Below are positions 51,226 to 60,144 of a DNA stretch of 64,000 nt, in pieces. The stretch spans positions 1-64,000 of the forward strand of contig DDEZ01000008.1 of the NCBI GenBank assembly GCA_002336805.1, read 5' to 3'. Made by a program: the position numbers and the translations under genes. Origin of the DNA: Bacteroidetes bacterium UBA1941. Its GTDB lineage: Bacteria; Bacteroidota; Bacteroidia; Chitinophagales; LD1. How positions within the stretch are numbered: the stretch's first letter is position 1; every line of letters starts with the position of its first letter. The notes under the pieces are model-generated. The model worked only from the letters and a program-made list of their open reading frames with translations, was not told the DNA's origin and did no database searches.

Positions 51226-51826
51226 GATAAGCGCAAATATCCTTCTGCAGTCTGCACGCATCTCTATGTGGCGGATACTGATCATGTGCTTGCTTTTTTT
51301 CAGCCTTGGTACCGACCTCGTAGCTCAGGATGCTGCAGCTGCAGGAGACACTTTGGATTATTCCTATCTGAGTTTCACAGATCTGCATACCTACTATCAG
51401 GGCAATGCTATCAACATCATAGAGGCCGAAGATCCAAATCTGTATTTTGAGACGTATGCCTGGCTGGGTACACCATATCGCTGGGGCGGCAAAAGCAAAA
51501 AAGGCACTGACTGTTCCGGTTTTGCGTCATCAGTTTACAACAGGCTGTACGGCACCGATCTGGGAGGATCAGCCGGAGATATTTTCAAAAAATGCGATGT
51601 GGTAGTCCCGAGTGAGCTCAAAGAGGGTGACTTTGTATTCTTTAATATAAATGGCCACTATCTCTATCACGTAGGGATATACCTGCAAAACGGAAAATTT
51701 GCTCATGCGGCTGTGCATGGTGGCGTGATGGTATCCAGCCTGGATGAACCATACTACAAGCGCTGGTTTTACAAGGCCGGGCGCCTGCGTACAGCCGAAC
51801 CACCCTCCGAGGCTACAAATCCCTAA
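51218..51826 (+). CDS. NlpC/P60 (C40) cell-wall hydrolase
   Basis: 202 residues. It starts inside the permease gene (ATGCATAA overlap). Exported: a hydrophobic segment MWRILIMCLLFFSLGTDLVA lies at residues 17-36, so a start at 51266 is also possible. Catalytic Cys is in KGTDCSGFASSVY, His in YLYHVGIYLQNG and the third residue in FAHAAVHGG. It cuts peptide links within peptidoglycan stems. The coupling with an amino-acid permease could fit uptake of released amino acids (inference). Confidence 0.88.
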   Translation: MHKISANILLQSARISMWRILIMCLLFFSLGTDLVAQDAAAAGDTLDYSYLSFTDLHTYYQGNAINIIEAEDPNLYFETYAWLGTPYRWGGKSKKGTDCSGFASSVYNRLYGTDLGGSAGDIFKKCDVVVPSELKEGDFVFFNINGHYLYHVGIYLQNGKFAHAAVHGGVMVSSLDEPYYKRWFYKAGRLRTAEPPSEATNP

Positions 51827-51850
51827 TAAAAAAGCCTCCACGAGGGAGGC
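51827..51850 (-). terminator. Terminator after the thioredoxin-fold gene
   Basis: On the minus strand GCCTCC (51850-51845) pairs with GGAGGC (51839-51834), then a T run. It abuts the stop of the convergent NlpC gene and resembles the secG terminator. Confidence 0.75.
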
Positions 51851-51875
51851 TTGATCTTGATAGCTTTATCCAGGA

Positions 51876-52508
51876 TTAACTTTGCTTCCATTTGATGGTG
51901 CAACCCACAGACTTGGTTTCTGTCAGGGTAACAGCTTTTCCGGCCATCACCTCTGCGATCGCATCTGCCAGATAGTTTTTGGTCACCTTAGATGCATCTT
52001 CTGTGTTATCATCTATAGCGCCGGCATATTTGAGCACCAGTTTACCTCCTTCTTTATTGACCAGAAAAACATGTGGTGTTTTGGTCGCTCCAAATGCCTG
52101 GGCCACTTGCTGCGTTTCGTCAAATGCATAAGGGAAAGTATAACCTTTCTCTTTGGCATGCTTACCCAGTTCATCATACGAATCTTCCGGAGTCACGGCA
52201 GGATCGTTTGGGCTAATGGCTATCACAGGATATCCTTGTGCAGCATATTTCTTATCCAGCCCCATGATACGCTGCTCATATTTTTTGGCAAAAGGGCAGT
52301 GATTACAAGTGAATACGACAATAAATCCTTTTGCAGCAGGATATGAGGCCATCGATACATACTTGCCATTCTCCGTATTCTTGAGTTTGAAGTCAGCTAC
52401 CGTATCCCCTATCTTGTAGCTTTTGCCGGGAGCAAAGGACATGAGGATAGCCGCTACCATAGCGAGGGCTATACCGCTCCATGATTGAAATTTTGTGATC
52501 TGTTTCAT
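51876..52508 (-). CDS. Exported peroxiredoxin-like thioredoxin-fold protein
   Basis: 210 residues. Signal peptide (FQSWSGIALAMVAAILMSFA), then YKIGDTVADFKLKNTENGKY and the redox motif FTCNHCPFAKKYEQRI (CxxC as CNHC). AhpC/TSA-like fold with the cis-Pro in TKTPHVFLVN. One extra Cys lies near the C-terminus (VGCTIKW). A periplasmic thiol-disulfide or peroxide function is likely. Overlaps the upstream TlpA-like gene by 4 nt, so the two are co-translated. Confidence 0.87.
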   Translation of the reverse strand: MKQITKFQSWSGIALAMVAAILMSFAPGKSYKIGDTVADFKLKNTENGKYVSMASYPAAKGFIVVFTCNHCPFAKKYEQRIMGLDKKYAAQGYPVIAISPNDPAVTPEDSYDELGKHAKEKGYTFPYAFDETQQVAQAFGATKTPHVFLVNKEGGKLVLKYAGAIDDNTEDASKVTKNYLADAIAEVMAGKAVTLTETKSVGCTIKWKQS

Positions 52509-52993
52509 TTTTGCTTATTTATAGTTTTAGTAAAAGTTTCTTCCAACGATAAGGGAGTAAAGTCGTGATCGAAAAAGCTATGAATGCCACCCGCTCCATT
52601 CACTATCATTGTGACCGGAATCTCTCCTCCCCACGTTTTCTCTACTTTATCTATCCACGCATTATAGTCAGGCTCATCCAGTAGCATCACCTTTGCAGCT
52701 ATAGGATGCTTGATCAAAAACGGAATCAGTGTCTTATCCTTTTCACTGGCAAAGTCCAGACTGACCATGACCACTTTTACCTTCTCGTCTTTATGCTTCT
52801 GAGCCAATGACTGAAAGGCAGGAAACTCTTTAACACAAGGTACGCACCAGGTAGCCCAGAAATTTACTACATAGGTGGTGTCGCTATTTGATGATAGCAC
52901 TTTCTGCAGATCATTAAATTTTACCACTGACACATTTTGTGCATTTGTAGTCAGCATTCCTGCCGCAAGCAGTATAGTCCAGAATGATCTCAT
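52505..52993 (-). CDS. TlpA-like periplasmic thioredoxin
   Basis: 162 residues from the ATG at 52993; a TTG three codons upstream is less likely. Signal peptide MRSFWTILLAAGMLTTNAQ, the active site NFWATWCVPCVKEFPAF (CVPC) and the cis-Pro in GEIPVTMIVNG. A thiol-disulfide reductase. Its stop overlaps the start of the downstream thioredoxin-fold gene (ATGA), so the two likely form a redox relay. Confidence 0.88.
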   Translation of the reverse strand: MRSFWTILLAAGMLTTNAQNVSVVKFNDLQKVLSSNSDTTYVVNFWATWCVPCVKEFPAFQSLAQKHKDEKVKVVMVSLDFASEKDKTLIPFLIKHPIAAKVMLLDEPDYNAWIDKVEKTWGGEIPVTMIVNGAGGIHSFFDHDFTPLSLEETFTKTINKQK

Positions 52994-53126
52994 CGTACTC
53001 AAAGTAAGGGCATTCTGATACGACTAAATATTTAAAGATGTTAATAACGGCAGACCGCTCAAATCATAGCGCCAATGAAAAATATGCCTAAGTCGGCCAT
53101 ACCCGGATAATCGTTATCTTCGGGCA

Positions 53127-54107
53127 GTGAGATCCAAACTGCTATTACTTCTATCCATGCTATGCTTCTATAGCGCTATTGCTACGCAGCATGGTTTGGC
53201 CAATGGTAACCTGGAGGGATGGCGGCGGGGCCAGTTTCGCTGCTGCGGGCAAAGCGTGGATGTGCCCTTTGACTGGGGGATACCGGAGCAAAGCTGCGGG
53301 ATCAACTTCAATAAGTTTGTCTATCTGGAAGACGATCCATATTACGTGCACTCCGGGCGCTATTGTGCCAGGCTCTTCAGTGATACGACGTTCTTAAATA
53401 ATGTAGGACTACAGCCAGGCATGCTGGTCTATGGAGGATATCAGGATCCTCTCGATAGTGCTATACGCATAGGCCAGGCAGTACCTCTGTACGGCATGCC
53501 TATAGACAGCAATCCGGTCCAGCTGGATTTCTGGCTGATGATGAGCCATGACCTTTCAGATACGTTCACATACATGTATCTATTTACGCGGTGGGATAGC
53601 ATAGCTCACAGGGAGGACACACTTGCTTTTGCCAGCGTAGACGTACCTGATACTCACGTTACATCAGATTTGTGGTTTGAGGTGAAAGATAGCATCCATT
53701 ACCTGCGGGCTGGTCAGGCGGACAGTGTAAAAATGATCTTCTATGGAGGGCGCTTTGGCAATCCTGATCTGGCGGGAAACATGACCTGGATCGATGACAT
53801 ACGCCTGCTATACGCTGGAGAGGACACCACCGGTTCTGCTACGGGAATAGCTGAGTCTACGTCAAAGGAATTTGCTCTGTACCCAAACCCTGTTTCAGGT
53901 TATTTGCTATTGCAAACCAGCTATCCTACTTCTGGATTGTCTCTAGCCATATCCGATGAATTAGGCCGCCAGGTGCTTGAAACATTACTCACTGGCGGGA
54001 ACTCGTCTATAGACATATCACCCCTAGCGACTGGCACTTACCTGACCCGCATCTGCGATGCACAGGGACAGACAGTGAGTCATCAAAAAATAGTGGTAGT
54101 CAGATAA
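53127..54107 (+). CDS. Secreted protein with T9SS sorting domain
   Basis: 326 residues, starting with GTG at 53127, which gives a good signal peptide (MRSKLLLLLSMLCFYSAIA); the in-frame ATG at 53157 would remove its charged part. The mature part is a jelly-roll-like carbohydrate-binding type (NGNLEGW..., VQLDFWLMMSHDLSDTFTYM, MTWIDDIRLLYAG), then a T9SS domain (FALYPNPVSGYLLLQT, ATGTYLTRICDAQG). A TATCTTCG box ends 4 nt before the GTG. It ends 10 nt from the convergent M23 gene. Confidence 0.78.
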   Translation: MRSKLLLLLSMLCFYSAIATQHGLANGNLEGWRRGQFRCCGQSVDVPFDWGIPEQSCGINFNKFVYLEDDPYYVHSGRYCARLFSDTTFLNNVGLQPGMLVYGGYQDPLDSAIRIGQAVPLYGMPIDSNPVQLDFWLMMSHDLSDTFTYMYLFTRWDSIAHREDTLAFASVDVPDTHVTSDLWFEVKDSIHYLRAGQADSVKMIFYGGRFGNPDLAGNMTWIDDIRLLYAGEDTTGSATGIAESTSKEFALYPNPVSGYLLLQTSYPTSGLSLAISDELGRQVLETLLTGGNSSIDISPLATGTYLTRICDAQGQTVSHQKIVVVR

Positions 54108-54117
54108 TCTCCGTGGA

Positions 54118-55479
54118 CTAGAACATCTTCCTGGCAAATGCTCCGGCATCATATTGAGCGCGCAGGGCTTGCAGCTTTTCCTCCTCCGGCAGTACAGGCT
54201 TAGTGCCATAAGCCAGTCGGTCTATATCAGCGCGGAACGGAGCAGACTGAGCCATAAAGTCGCCTTTGTATTTCTTAGCCAGAGGCTCGCTAAACTGTAG
54301 TTTTTGTTTGAATGGATCTACCTGCTGGCCATCCTTCCAGAAGCGGTAGCAGACGTGTGGGCCTGTAGCCAGTCCTGTACTGCCCACATAGCCTATCACC
54401 TCTCCCTGGTGTACATGCCTGCCATGATGCATGCCCTGGGCTATCTTACTCATATGCAGATATTGAGTTTTATACTGGCCATTGTGGCGTATTTTGACAT
54501 AGTTGCCATTGTAGACGCCAAATTGAGCCTCCTCTACTATACCATCTGCTGTAGCCAGGATAGGTGTACCATAGGCCGCTGCATAGTCCGTGCCCAGATG
54601 TGCCCTCCACTCCATAGCTACCGGGTGAAAGCGGCGAAGATTATAGTGTGACGTGATCTGGAAAAATTTAAGTGGAGCTTTCAGGAATTGCTTTCTCATG
54701 CTATTGCCTTGTTCGTCATAATACTCTCCTACGTGTGCTTTATCTTTTTCATAGTAGAACGCATAGTAATCCTTGCCACTGCTGGTAAAACAGGCTGCAC
54801 TGACCTCACCTACACCTATCGGCTTGTCATCTACAAAATCCTGATCATAAATGATTTTGAACTTATCTCCCTTTTGGATCTTGTAGAAATCTATCGTGCA
54901 GGAAAAGATATCTGCCAGCCTCATAGCCAGGCTGGATGGTACACCCAGGTCGTCAAAGGTCTCATAAAGAGAGCCATTGATCACACCCGCCACCTCCTGC
55001 CTGCGGCGCTTCACCTGATTGGTACCACGGTAGATATATAGTGAGTCCTCCAGATTGAACACCACATAGTTTAGCTTACTTTCCTCATACACTATTTTCT
55101 TGGCTACGAAGCCTGTATCGGTATTGGCCCCTAGCACCGTGTATTTGGCACCAGCTTTCATTTTGCGTGAATTGAAAATTTCCTGCGAACCCTGCAAGAG
55201 AATCTTGGCGGTCTGGAATGCCACATTATGCTTTACCAAGATATCAGCTAGTAGCTCATTGCGCTCCACTTTCTGATCTATCACTACAAAGTCATTCAGG
55301 TTGAGTCCGTATTTATATATCGGCTCTTTGATTTCCTCTACAGCTCCTTGCGTCTTGGCCAGGGCTGTAGCGTAGATAGTGGGATCCTGATGACCGCGTA
55401 TGGCTATACCAGTGATAGAGGCTACAGCTACTACAGACAGAAATGATATAATGATGAGGTATGTTCTTTTCATGAGCAT
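54118..55479 (-). CDS. M23 peptidoglycan endopeptidase with a His-x-Cys motif
   Basis: 453 residues; a second ATG two codons in is equally possible. N-terminal membrane segment (TYLIIISFLSVVAVASITGI), a long middle domain of the OapA/LysM-like kind, then the M23 domain: first ligands HLGTDYAAAYG, then YLHMSKIAQG, and TGLATGPHVCYRFWKDG. In LytM the last motif is His-x-His, and the second His binds zinc; here it is Cys. From memory this variant is usual in Bacteroidota and may still bind zinc. It cuts peptide cross-links in the periplasm. Confidence 0.88.
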   Translation of the reverse strand: MLMKRTYLIIISFLSVVAVASITGIAIRGHQDPTIYATALAKTQGAVEEIKEPIYKYGLNLNDFVVIDQKVERNELLADILVKHNVAFQTAKILLQGSQEIFNSRKMKAGAKYTVLGANTDTGFVAKKIVYEESKLNYVVFNLEDSLYIYRGTNQVKRRRQEVAGVINGSLYETFDDLGVPSSLAMRLADIFSCTIDFYKIQKGDKFKIIYDQDFVDDKPIGVGEVSAACFTSSGKDYYAFYYEKDKAHVGEYYDEQGNSMRKQFLKAPLKFFQITSHYNLRRFHPVAMEWRAHLGTDYAAAYGTPILATADGIVEEAQFGVYNGNYVKIRHNGQYKTQYLHMSKIAQGMHHGRHVHQGEVIGYVGSTGLATGPHVCYRFWKDGQQVDPFKQKLQFSEPLAKKYKGDFMAQSAPFRADIDRLAYGTKPVLPEEEKLQALRAQYDAGAFARKMF

Positions 55480-55575
55480 AGATTGAGAATGTAAAACTAT
55501 CTCAATACACTCAGCTACAGAACGCTATAAGTACACCGGAGAAAGCGTAAAGTGTACTAAACAGGACAAAAAGAA

Positions 55576-56019
55576 TCAATCAGCCTGAGTCCAGACTGAG
55601 GTCCTGCCCAGAAAGGACATGCCCAGTACAAATCCCCTTAGTTCTGCCGTGTTGCCCTTTAGGGTCAGGTGACAGTCATAGGTCTTTCCATTTTTCGGAT
55701 CGTAGACCTTGCCATTGTCATAGTAGTTAGGTTCATCTTTACTCTTCACCAGGCCACGCAGGATCACCATACCCAGGGCTGGCCTTGAGCGCAGCTTTTC
55801 ATCAGGGTTATTCTTGTCTACCTTAGGCTTGCCATTCTCATTGGGCTCTTTTAGCCAGATGATCTTTGCCTCAAAGCTGTTGCCCACCTGATATACTTCC
55901 AGTTTGGCATCCTTCTCCTGATTGTACCAGATTTTGCAAAATGGATCTTTCTCTGCATGTACTGCTATGGATACTATGCAAAATAGAACAAGAGATAAAG
56001 CTAGTCTGAAGATGCGCAT
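55576..56019 (-). CDS. DUF2147 family exported protein
   Basis: 147 residues from the ATG at 56019 (MRIFRLALSLVLFCIVSIAV), which opens a signal peptide; longer frames run back into the next gene. The mature part has family traits: KIWYNQEKDAKLEVY, EAKIIWLKEPNENGKPK, YDPKNGKTYDCHLTL and GFVLGMSFLGRTSVW. A small periplasmic beta protein of unknown job. It lies 76 nt after the upstream gene on the same strand. Confidence 0.82.
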   Translation of the reverse strand: MRIFRLALSLVLFCIVSIAVHAEKDPFCKIWYNQEKDAKLEVYQVGNSFEAKIIWLKEPNENGKPKVDKNNPDEKLRSRPALGMVILRGLVKSKDEPNYYDNGKVYDPKNGKTYDCHLTLKGNTAELRGFVLGMSFLGRTSVWTQAD

Positions 56020-56095
56020 GGACCGATTATTGAGTTTTAGTAATATGGAGTCTTTCCAAAGATGTGCAATTTTATCGTATCTCAGTAAAGCTATT

Positions 56096-56914
56096 TCATA
56101 TCCGGTCACAGCTCAGCATAGAGACCATCCACATCTGGGTATCTGTATCACGGGATAGCTGGAGTTTCACCTCTGCAGTTTCTGATTTGAACCGACGGCC
56201 TTTTTGTGTCTGGGTACGGTATTCTGCAGTGACCTCTACCTGCGCTCGTGTCCGGTCTTCAGATATATCCAATGAGTGAAAGTCTGCCCCCATCAGCTGC
56301 ATCTGATTGAATCCCAGCTTGAACGTATCTATCCGCTCTATCAGCTCCTCTCTGTCTGAGCTCAATCCGAGCTCATTCTTCATCTCTTCTGCCAGTACGA
56401 AATCGGGAGAAATAAATCCCTTGTCAAAGATAAGGGCCAAGGCATGCCCTGCCTGATTTTTAATATCAAACTCATCACTCGGGTGAAACTCTTCGTAAAT
56501 GAGATGGATGGTCCAGTTGGGCATCCGGATATTCTGTATCTCCTGCTTGAACACCTCCTCTGTAATGAAACGGTACAGCTCCCGGTCAGGGACACCGCTC
56601 AGGGTATCTACTACTATACCCTTGCGGGCCAATAGCTTGCGTAGCTTTTTGAGTTCCTTTGGCACCTCACGGTCAGACAGGTCATGCACATGATTGTATA
56701 GTGGCTCACCTACGAAATCGTAGATCCGTATCATGCCCGCCTTGTCATGCAGCTGGTGAAACTTATTGATCTGCCGGAGGAAGGCATTTTCTACATCAGG
56801 AGGCAAGTGCTCAGAACCTGCAAAATCTCCTCCAAACTGAGCCATCATCTTGAGTTTCATCAGTTCATTCTCAGTGTTCAATTCGTCATTAGTCTTTTTG
56901 CGTCTCTTTGCCAT
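56096..56914 (-). CDS. Conserved-looking hypothetical cytoplasmic protein
   Basis: 272 residues, no signal peptide. The basic start MAKRRKKTNDELNTENELMK is followed by an alpha-helical part and an alpha+beta C-terminal part that reads like an NTF2-type fold (RAQVEVTAEYRTQTQKGRRF, then MWMVSMLSCDRI). No enzyme motif is seen. The DUF2147 gene follows on the same strand. A TAATTTTA box precedes the ATG by 7 nt. Function not known. Confidence 0.7.
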   Translation of the reverse strand: MAKRRKKTNDELNTENELMKLKMMAQFGGDFAGSEHLPPDVENAFLRQINKFHQLHDKAGMIRIYDFVGEPLYNHVHDLSDREVPKELKKLRKLLARKGIVVDTLSGVPDRELYRFITEEVFKQEIQNIRMPNWTIHLIYEEFHPSDEFDIKNQAGHALALIFDKGFISPDFVLAEEMKNELGLSSDREELIERIDTFKLGFNQMQLMGADFHSLDISEDRTRAQVEVTAEYRTQTQKGRRFKSETAEVKLQLSRDTDTQMWMVSMLSCDRI

Positions 56915-56991
56915 CAGACCCTAAAATTACAAAATGATGATAAACATTGTTAGGCTTTAGGCTATTTTAGCCCTTCTAGAAGGTCATTCCT

Positions 56992-57981
56992 ATGTTTAAA
57001 TTCTTTGGTCGCAATCCCTTTGTTCTATTCTATATCGTATCGGGGTATATCCTCGTGTTTACCCTATGGTGGGGCTACCTCCTGGCCTCCAAAAATGAGC
57101 AGGCGTTCACAGAAAAAGTCGAACTCAACCATGTAGCCTATGAGGCCCAGGGCAATAAGATGAGGTATGAGGATACAGACAGCTACCTGAAACTGTACAG
57201 CAAGTACGAGCGCCAAAAGGTAATGATACTGGGCGAAGGGCTTTTTTTTCTGATACTGCAGGTGCTGGGCCTGCTGCAGGTACGCAGTATTTTCAGCAAA
57301 GAAATAGAACTGGCTGCCCAGCAGAGAAACTTCCTCCACTCTATCACGCATGAGCTGAAGTCTCCCCTATCCAGCGTCAAGCTATCGCTGGAGACCATGC
57401 TGAAACGCCAACTCACACCAGAGCAGCAAGGGAAACTGATCAATAACGCTTTGAGTGATGTGGTGCGGCTGGAGACACTAGTAGATAATATTCTTTTTGC
57501 GGCAAAGATCGAGCGCGATACGCATGGATTTGCCAATGAGGAGGTCAACCTTTCGGATATTGTAGAATTAGTAGCAATCAAATGTCAGGAGAATAAAAAG
57601 AATATCGCCATCAGGAGCGAGATAGAAGAAAGTATATACTACTACACTGACCAGATAGGCTTCACTTCGGTGGTAATGAACCTGGTGGAAAATGCGATCA
57701 AATACTCAAAACCGGATACAACGGTAGAAGTATGCCTGCATCAGTCCGATAGTCATATCCTGCTGGAGGTAAAGGATCAGGGTCACGGTATACCTGATAG
57801 TGAAAAGAAAAAAGTTTTTGAGAAGTTCTATAGAGTAGGGAGCGAGGATACGCGCAAAACCAAAGGAACAGGGCTAGGCCTTTTCATAGTCAAACGCTTT
57901 GTCGAAATATACAAAGGTAAGATAGACCTCACAGATAATAACCCAGCCGGGGCCATTTTTACACTATCCTTTCCTAAATAG
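56992..57981 (+). CDS. Sensor histidine kinase
   Basis: 329 residues. Two membrane helices (FVLFYIVSGYILVFTLWWGY and LFFLILQVLGLLQV) frame a short outside loop of about 45 residues. The dimerisation/phosphoacceptor block HSITHELKSPLSSVK places His120; the N box is NLVENAIKYS, G1 DQGHGIP, G2 GTGLGLFIVKRF. No response regulator is next to it. The stimulus is unknown. It ends 1 nt from the convergent kdsB gene. Confidence 0.93.
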   Translation: MFKFFGRNPFVLFYIVSGYILVFTLWWGYLLASKNEQAFTEKVELNHVAYEAQGNKMRYEDTDSYLKLYSKYERQKVMILGEGLFFLILQVLGLLQVRSIFSKEIELAAQQRNFLHSITHELKSPLSSVKLSLETMLKRQLTPEQQGKLINNALSDVVRLETLVDNILFAAKIERDTHGFANEEVNLSDIVELVAIKCQENKKNIAIRSEIEESIYYYTDQIGFTSVVMNLVENAIKYSKPDTTVEVCLHQSDSHILLEVKDQGHGIPDSEKKKVFEKFYRVGSEDTRKTKGTGLGLFIVKRFVEIYKGKIDLTDNNPAGAIFTLSFPK

Positions 57982-57982
57982 C

Positions 57983-58705
57983 TTATAGCATCTGACGGAC
58001 CTTGTCCAGGTCCTCCTGCACATCTATAGCTATACTCTCGTGCTCCGTCACGGCTGTGTGGATTCGATAGCCATTTTCCAGCCAGCGGAGCTGCTCCAGA
58101 CTCTCAGCCAGCTCTAGCGGTGATGGAGGCAGCTGGACTATCTCACGGAGGATATCTGAGCGATACCCATATATTCCTATATGCTTATAAAAAACAGGAC
58201 TACTATCCTGATTTCTCAAAAAAGGTATGACACTGCGGCTGAAATAAAGCGCCCGGAAATGACGGTCTACTGTAGCTTTTATAATAGATGGTCGCTCCAG
58301 CAGAGTCATATCGTGACACTCTTTCACCAGCGTACCGAGCTGACAGTCTGCCTGCTGAAACAGTGCTGCTAACCTGTCTATCTGCTGAGGATGGATGAAT
58401 GGTTCGTCACCCTGGATATTGATCACCACATCTGGCGAGCCATCCACCTTTGTCATCGCCTCAGCGCATCTCTCTGTGCCGTTGTGATGATCCGGAGAGG
58501 TCATGACCGCATGGCCTCCAAAACTGAGCACCTCATCATAGATGCGATCGTCATCAGTAGCTACCACTATCTCAGATAGGAATGCAGACTTATGTGCCTG
58601 CTCATACACACGCCTTATCATGGTCTTGCCGCCTATGTCTGCGAGCGGTTTGCCCGGCAGACGGGTAGAGGCATAGCGCGCTGGTATGACGCCTAATATT
58701 TTCAG
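57983..58705 (-). CDS. kdsB: KdsB, CMP-Kdo synthetase, with an apparent CTG start
   Basis: 240 residues if read from the CTG at 58705. Activates Kdo for lipopolysaccharide core synthesis, using CTP. The frame upstream of the first ATG (58621) carries the essential N-terminus KILGVIPARYASTRLPGKPL, then ADIGGKTMIRRVYEQ, so the ATG start would remove the nucleotide-binding loop. No ATG, GTG or TTG is in frame between the CTG and the stop of the upstream gene. Other motifs: VVATDDDRIYDEV, NIQGDEPFI and YKHIGIYGYR. The CTG lies 11 nt after the upstream stop. Confidence 0.88.
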   Translation of the reverse strand: MKILGVIPARYASTRLPGKPLADIGGKTMIRRVYEQAHKSAFLSEIVVATDDDRIYDEVLSFGGHAVMTSPDHHNGTERCAEAMTKVDGSPDVVINIQGDEPFIHPQQIDRLAALFQQADCQLGTLVKECHDMTLLERPSIIKATVDRHFRALYFSRSVIPFLRNQDSSPVFYKHIGIYGYRSDILREIVQLPPSPLELAESLEQLRWLENGYRIHTAVTEHESIAIDVQEDLDKVRQML

Positions 58706-58716
58706 AGCTAGAGAGT

Positions 58717-60033
58717 TTATTTGACTACCGTAAAACGGGAGCTGCTGATCACTTTGCCTTCGGCACCAGTGAAGCGGATTATGTAAACACCTTCATTAAA
58801 AGAAGATACATCTACGCTCATGTTAGAAACTACGGCATCTGTCTTCACCAGACTGCCCAGCATATCATAGATAGACAGGGTGCTGATATTAGTATTTCCG
58901 GTGGTAATGTGCAGTTTGCTGCTGGCCGGATTGGGATAGATGCTGGTCTGACCAGTAGCAGCTACATCGAGTACGGCAGTATTGGGTGTCACCTGCATGA
59001 TCACTTTAGCTGGATTAGACTGGTTACTACCATTCACGGAGGCAGTATAGTAGAAAGTATCAGCACCTGCATATAGTGAAGACGGCGTGTAAATAACACT
59101 ATCGCCAGATACTGCTGCAGTGCCATGCTGAGGTTGACCTGATATAGTCACTACCTGTGTACCGCCATAGCAGTTCTGATCGTTTGCACTCACTTTGACA
59201 GTGACAGGATGTGTACCCATGGCACTACCGGCATCATCTACCACCAGCGGAGGCAAAATGAATCCGACAGCCGTATCTACTGTATATACGCTATCTACTA
59301 ACAGGGAAGAACCCTGATGCAGGCCAGTAGAGCCGCTGAGTACTACTCCACCTATGCCGTATGGATTGCCAGAGGAGAGGGTGTATACCAGTGTGTCCGG
59401 CTCCAGACAGTTGTAGTATGTAAAGGGCATTTCAAAACGCTGATAAGATGCATCTGTAGAAGAATGCAGGTATTTTGCTTCTGCTACCACAGTTCCGCCT
59501 TTGCGCAGTACAGCTACTATGTAAGCAGTGTCACCACCTACAGGCGCATACTTGATATAGCCACCTATCTTGGCTACGCGTCCGCTCACAGGGATACCAG
59601 ATCCCGGGAGCAGGGCAGGATTAAAATTACCACTAAGATTAGCCAGGGCAGAGAGATTTATAGCAAAATTGCCATTGACTGCAAAGCCAGGACATACAAA
59701 ATGAAGATTGAAGCTACCCAAACCAGGCACACCGTTTATCACACCTATGACAGAGTCACTGGTCAGATTGATAGCCGATGATCCGGAGAAGCTGGTGGCA
59801 GACTGAGTGACGAGCGTCTTGTGGAAGATCACTCCGGATGTGATATCATTAGATGTAGTCCAATTCACAGGGCTATTGCTGATAGCAGTATCATAGGTCA
59901 CTGGATTAGTGAGCGTCAGGCTCAGATAATTAGTCTTCTGGGCCCAGTTTTCAAAATCAGCATTGAGCAGCTGCGCGTGGGCAGAAACCATACATACCAT
60001 CAGGACAAGGACAGAAAGTACTTTATTTTTCAT
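58717..60033 (-). CDS. Secreted protein with Ig/cadherin-like and T9SS domains
   Basis: 438 residues. Signal peptide MKNKVLSVLVLMVCMVSAHA. The N-terminal jelly-roll-like region (LLNADFENWAQKTNYLSLTL ... IGGYIKYAPVGGDTAY) is followed by a cadherin-like domain (HPVTVKVSANDQNCYGG, TPSSLYAGADTFYYTASVNG) and a T9SS domain (TSIYPNPASSKLHIT, GVYIIRFTGAEG). Surface or extracellular. Upstream of kdsB by 11 nt, so it probably shares its transcript, an odd pairing. Confidence 0.8.
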   Translation of the reverse strand: MKNKVLSVLVLMVCMVSAHAQLLNADFENWAQKTNYLSLTLTNPVTYDTAISNSPVNWTTSNDITSGVIFHKTLVTQSATSFSGSSAINLTSDSVIGVINGVPGLGSFNLHFVCPGFAVNGNFAINLSALANLSGNFNPALLPGSGIPVSGRVAKIGGYIKYAPVGGDTAYIVAVLRKGGTVVAEAKYLHSSTDASYQRFEMPFTYYNCLEPDTLVYTLSSGNPYGIGGVVLSGSTGLHQGSSLLVDSVYTVDTAVGFILPPLVVDDAGSAMGTHPVTVKVSANDQNCYGGTQVVTISGQPQHGTAAVSGDSVIYTPSSLYAGADTFYYTASVNGSNQSNPAKVIMQVTPNTAVLDVAATGQTSIYPNPASSKLHITTGNTNISTLSIYDMLGSLVKTDAVVSNMSVDVSSFNEGVYIIRFTGAEGKVISSSRFTVVK

Positions 60034-60144
60034 GTGTCGGATTTATAATACCGTAAATATAATTCATACACGCCATAAATTGTCATAAGATTATCATTTT
60101 TTAGCAGTCAGCACGATTGCTATATTCACAGGCACAAATCTAAC

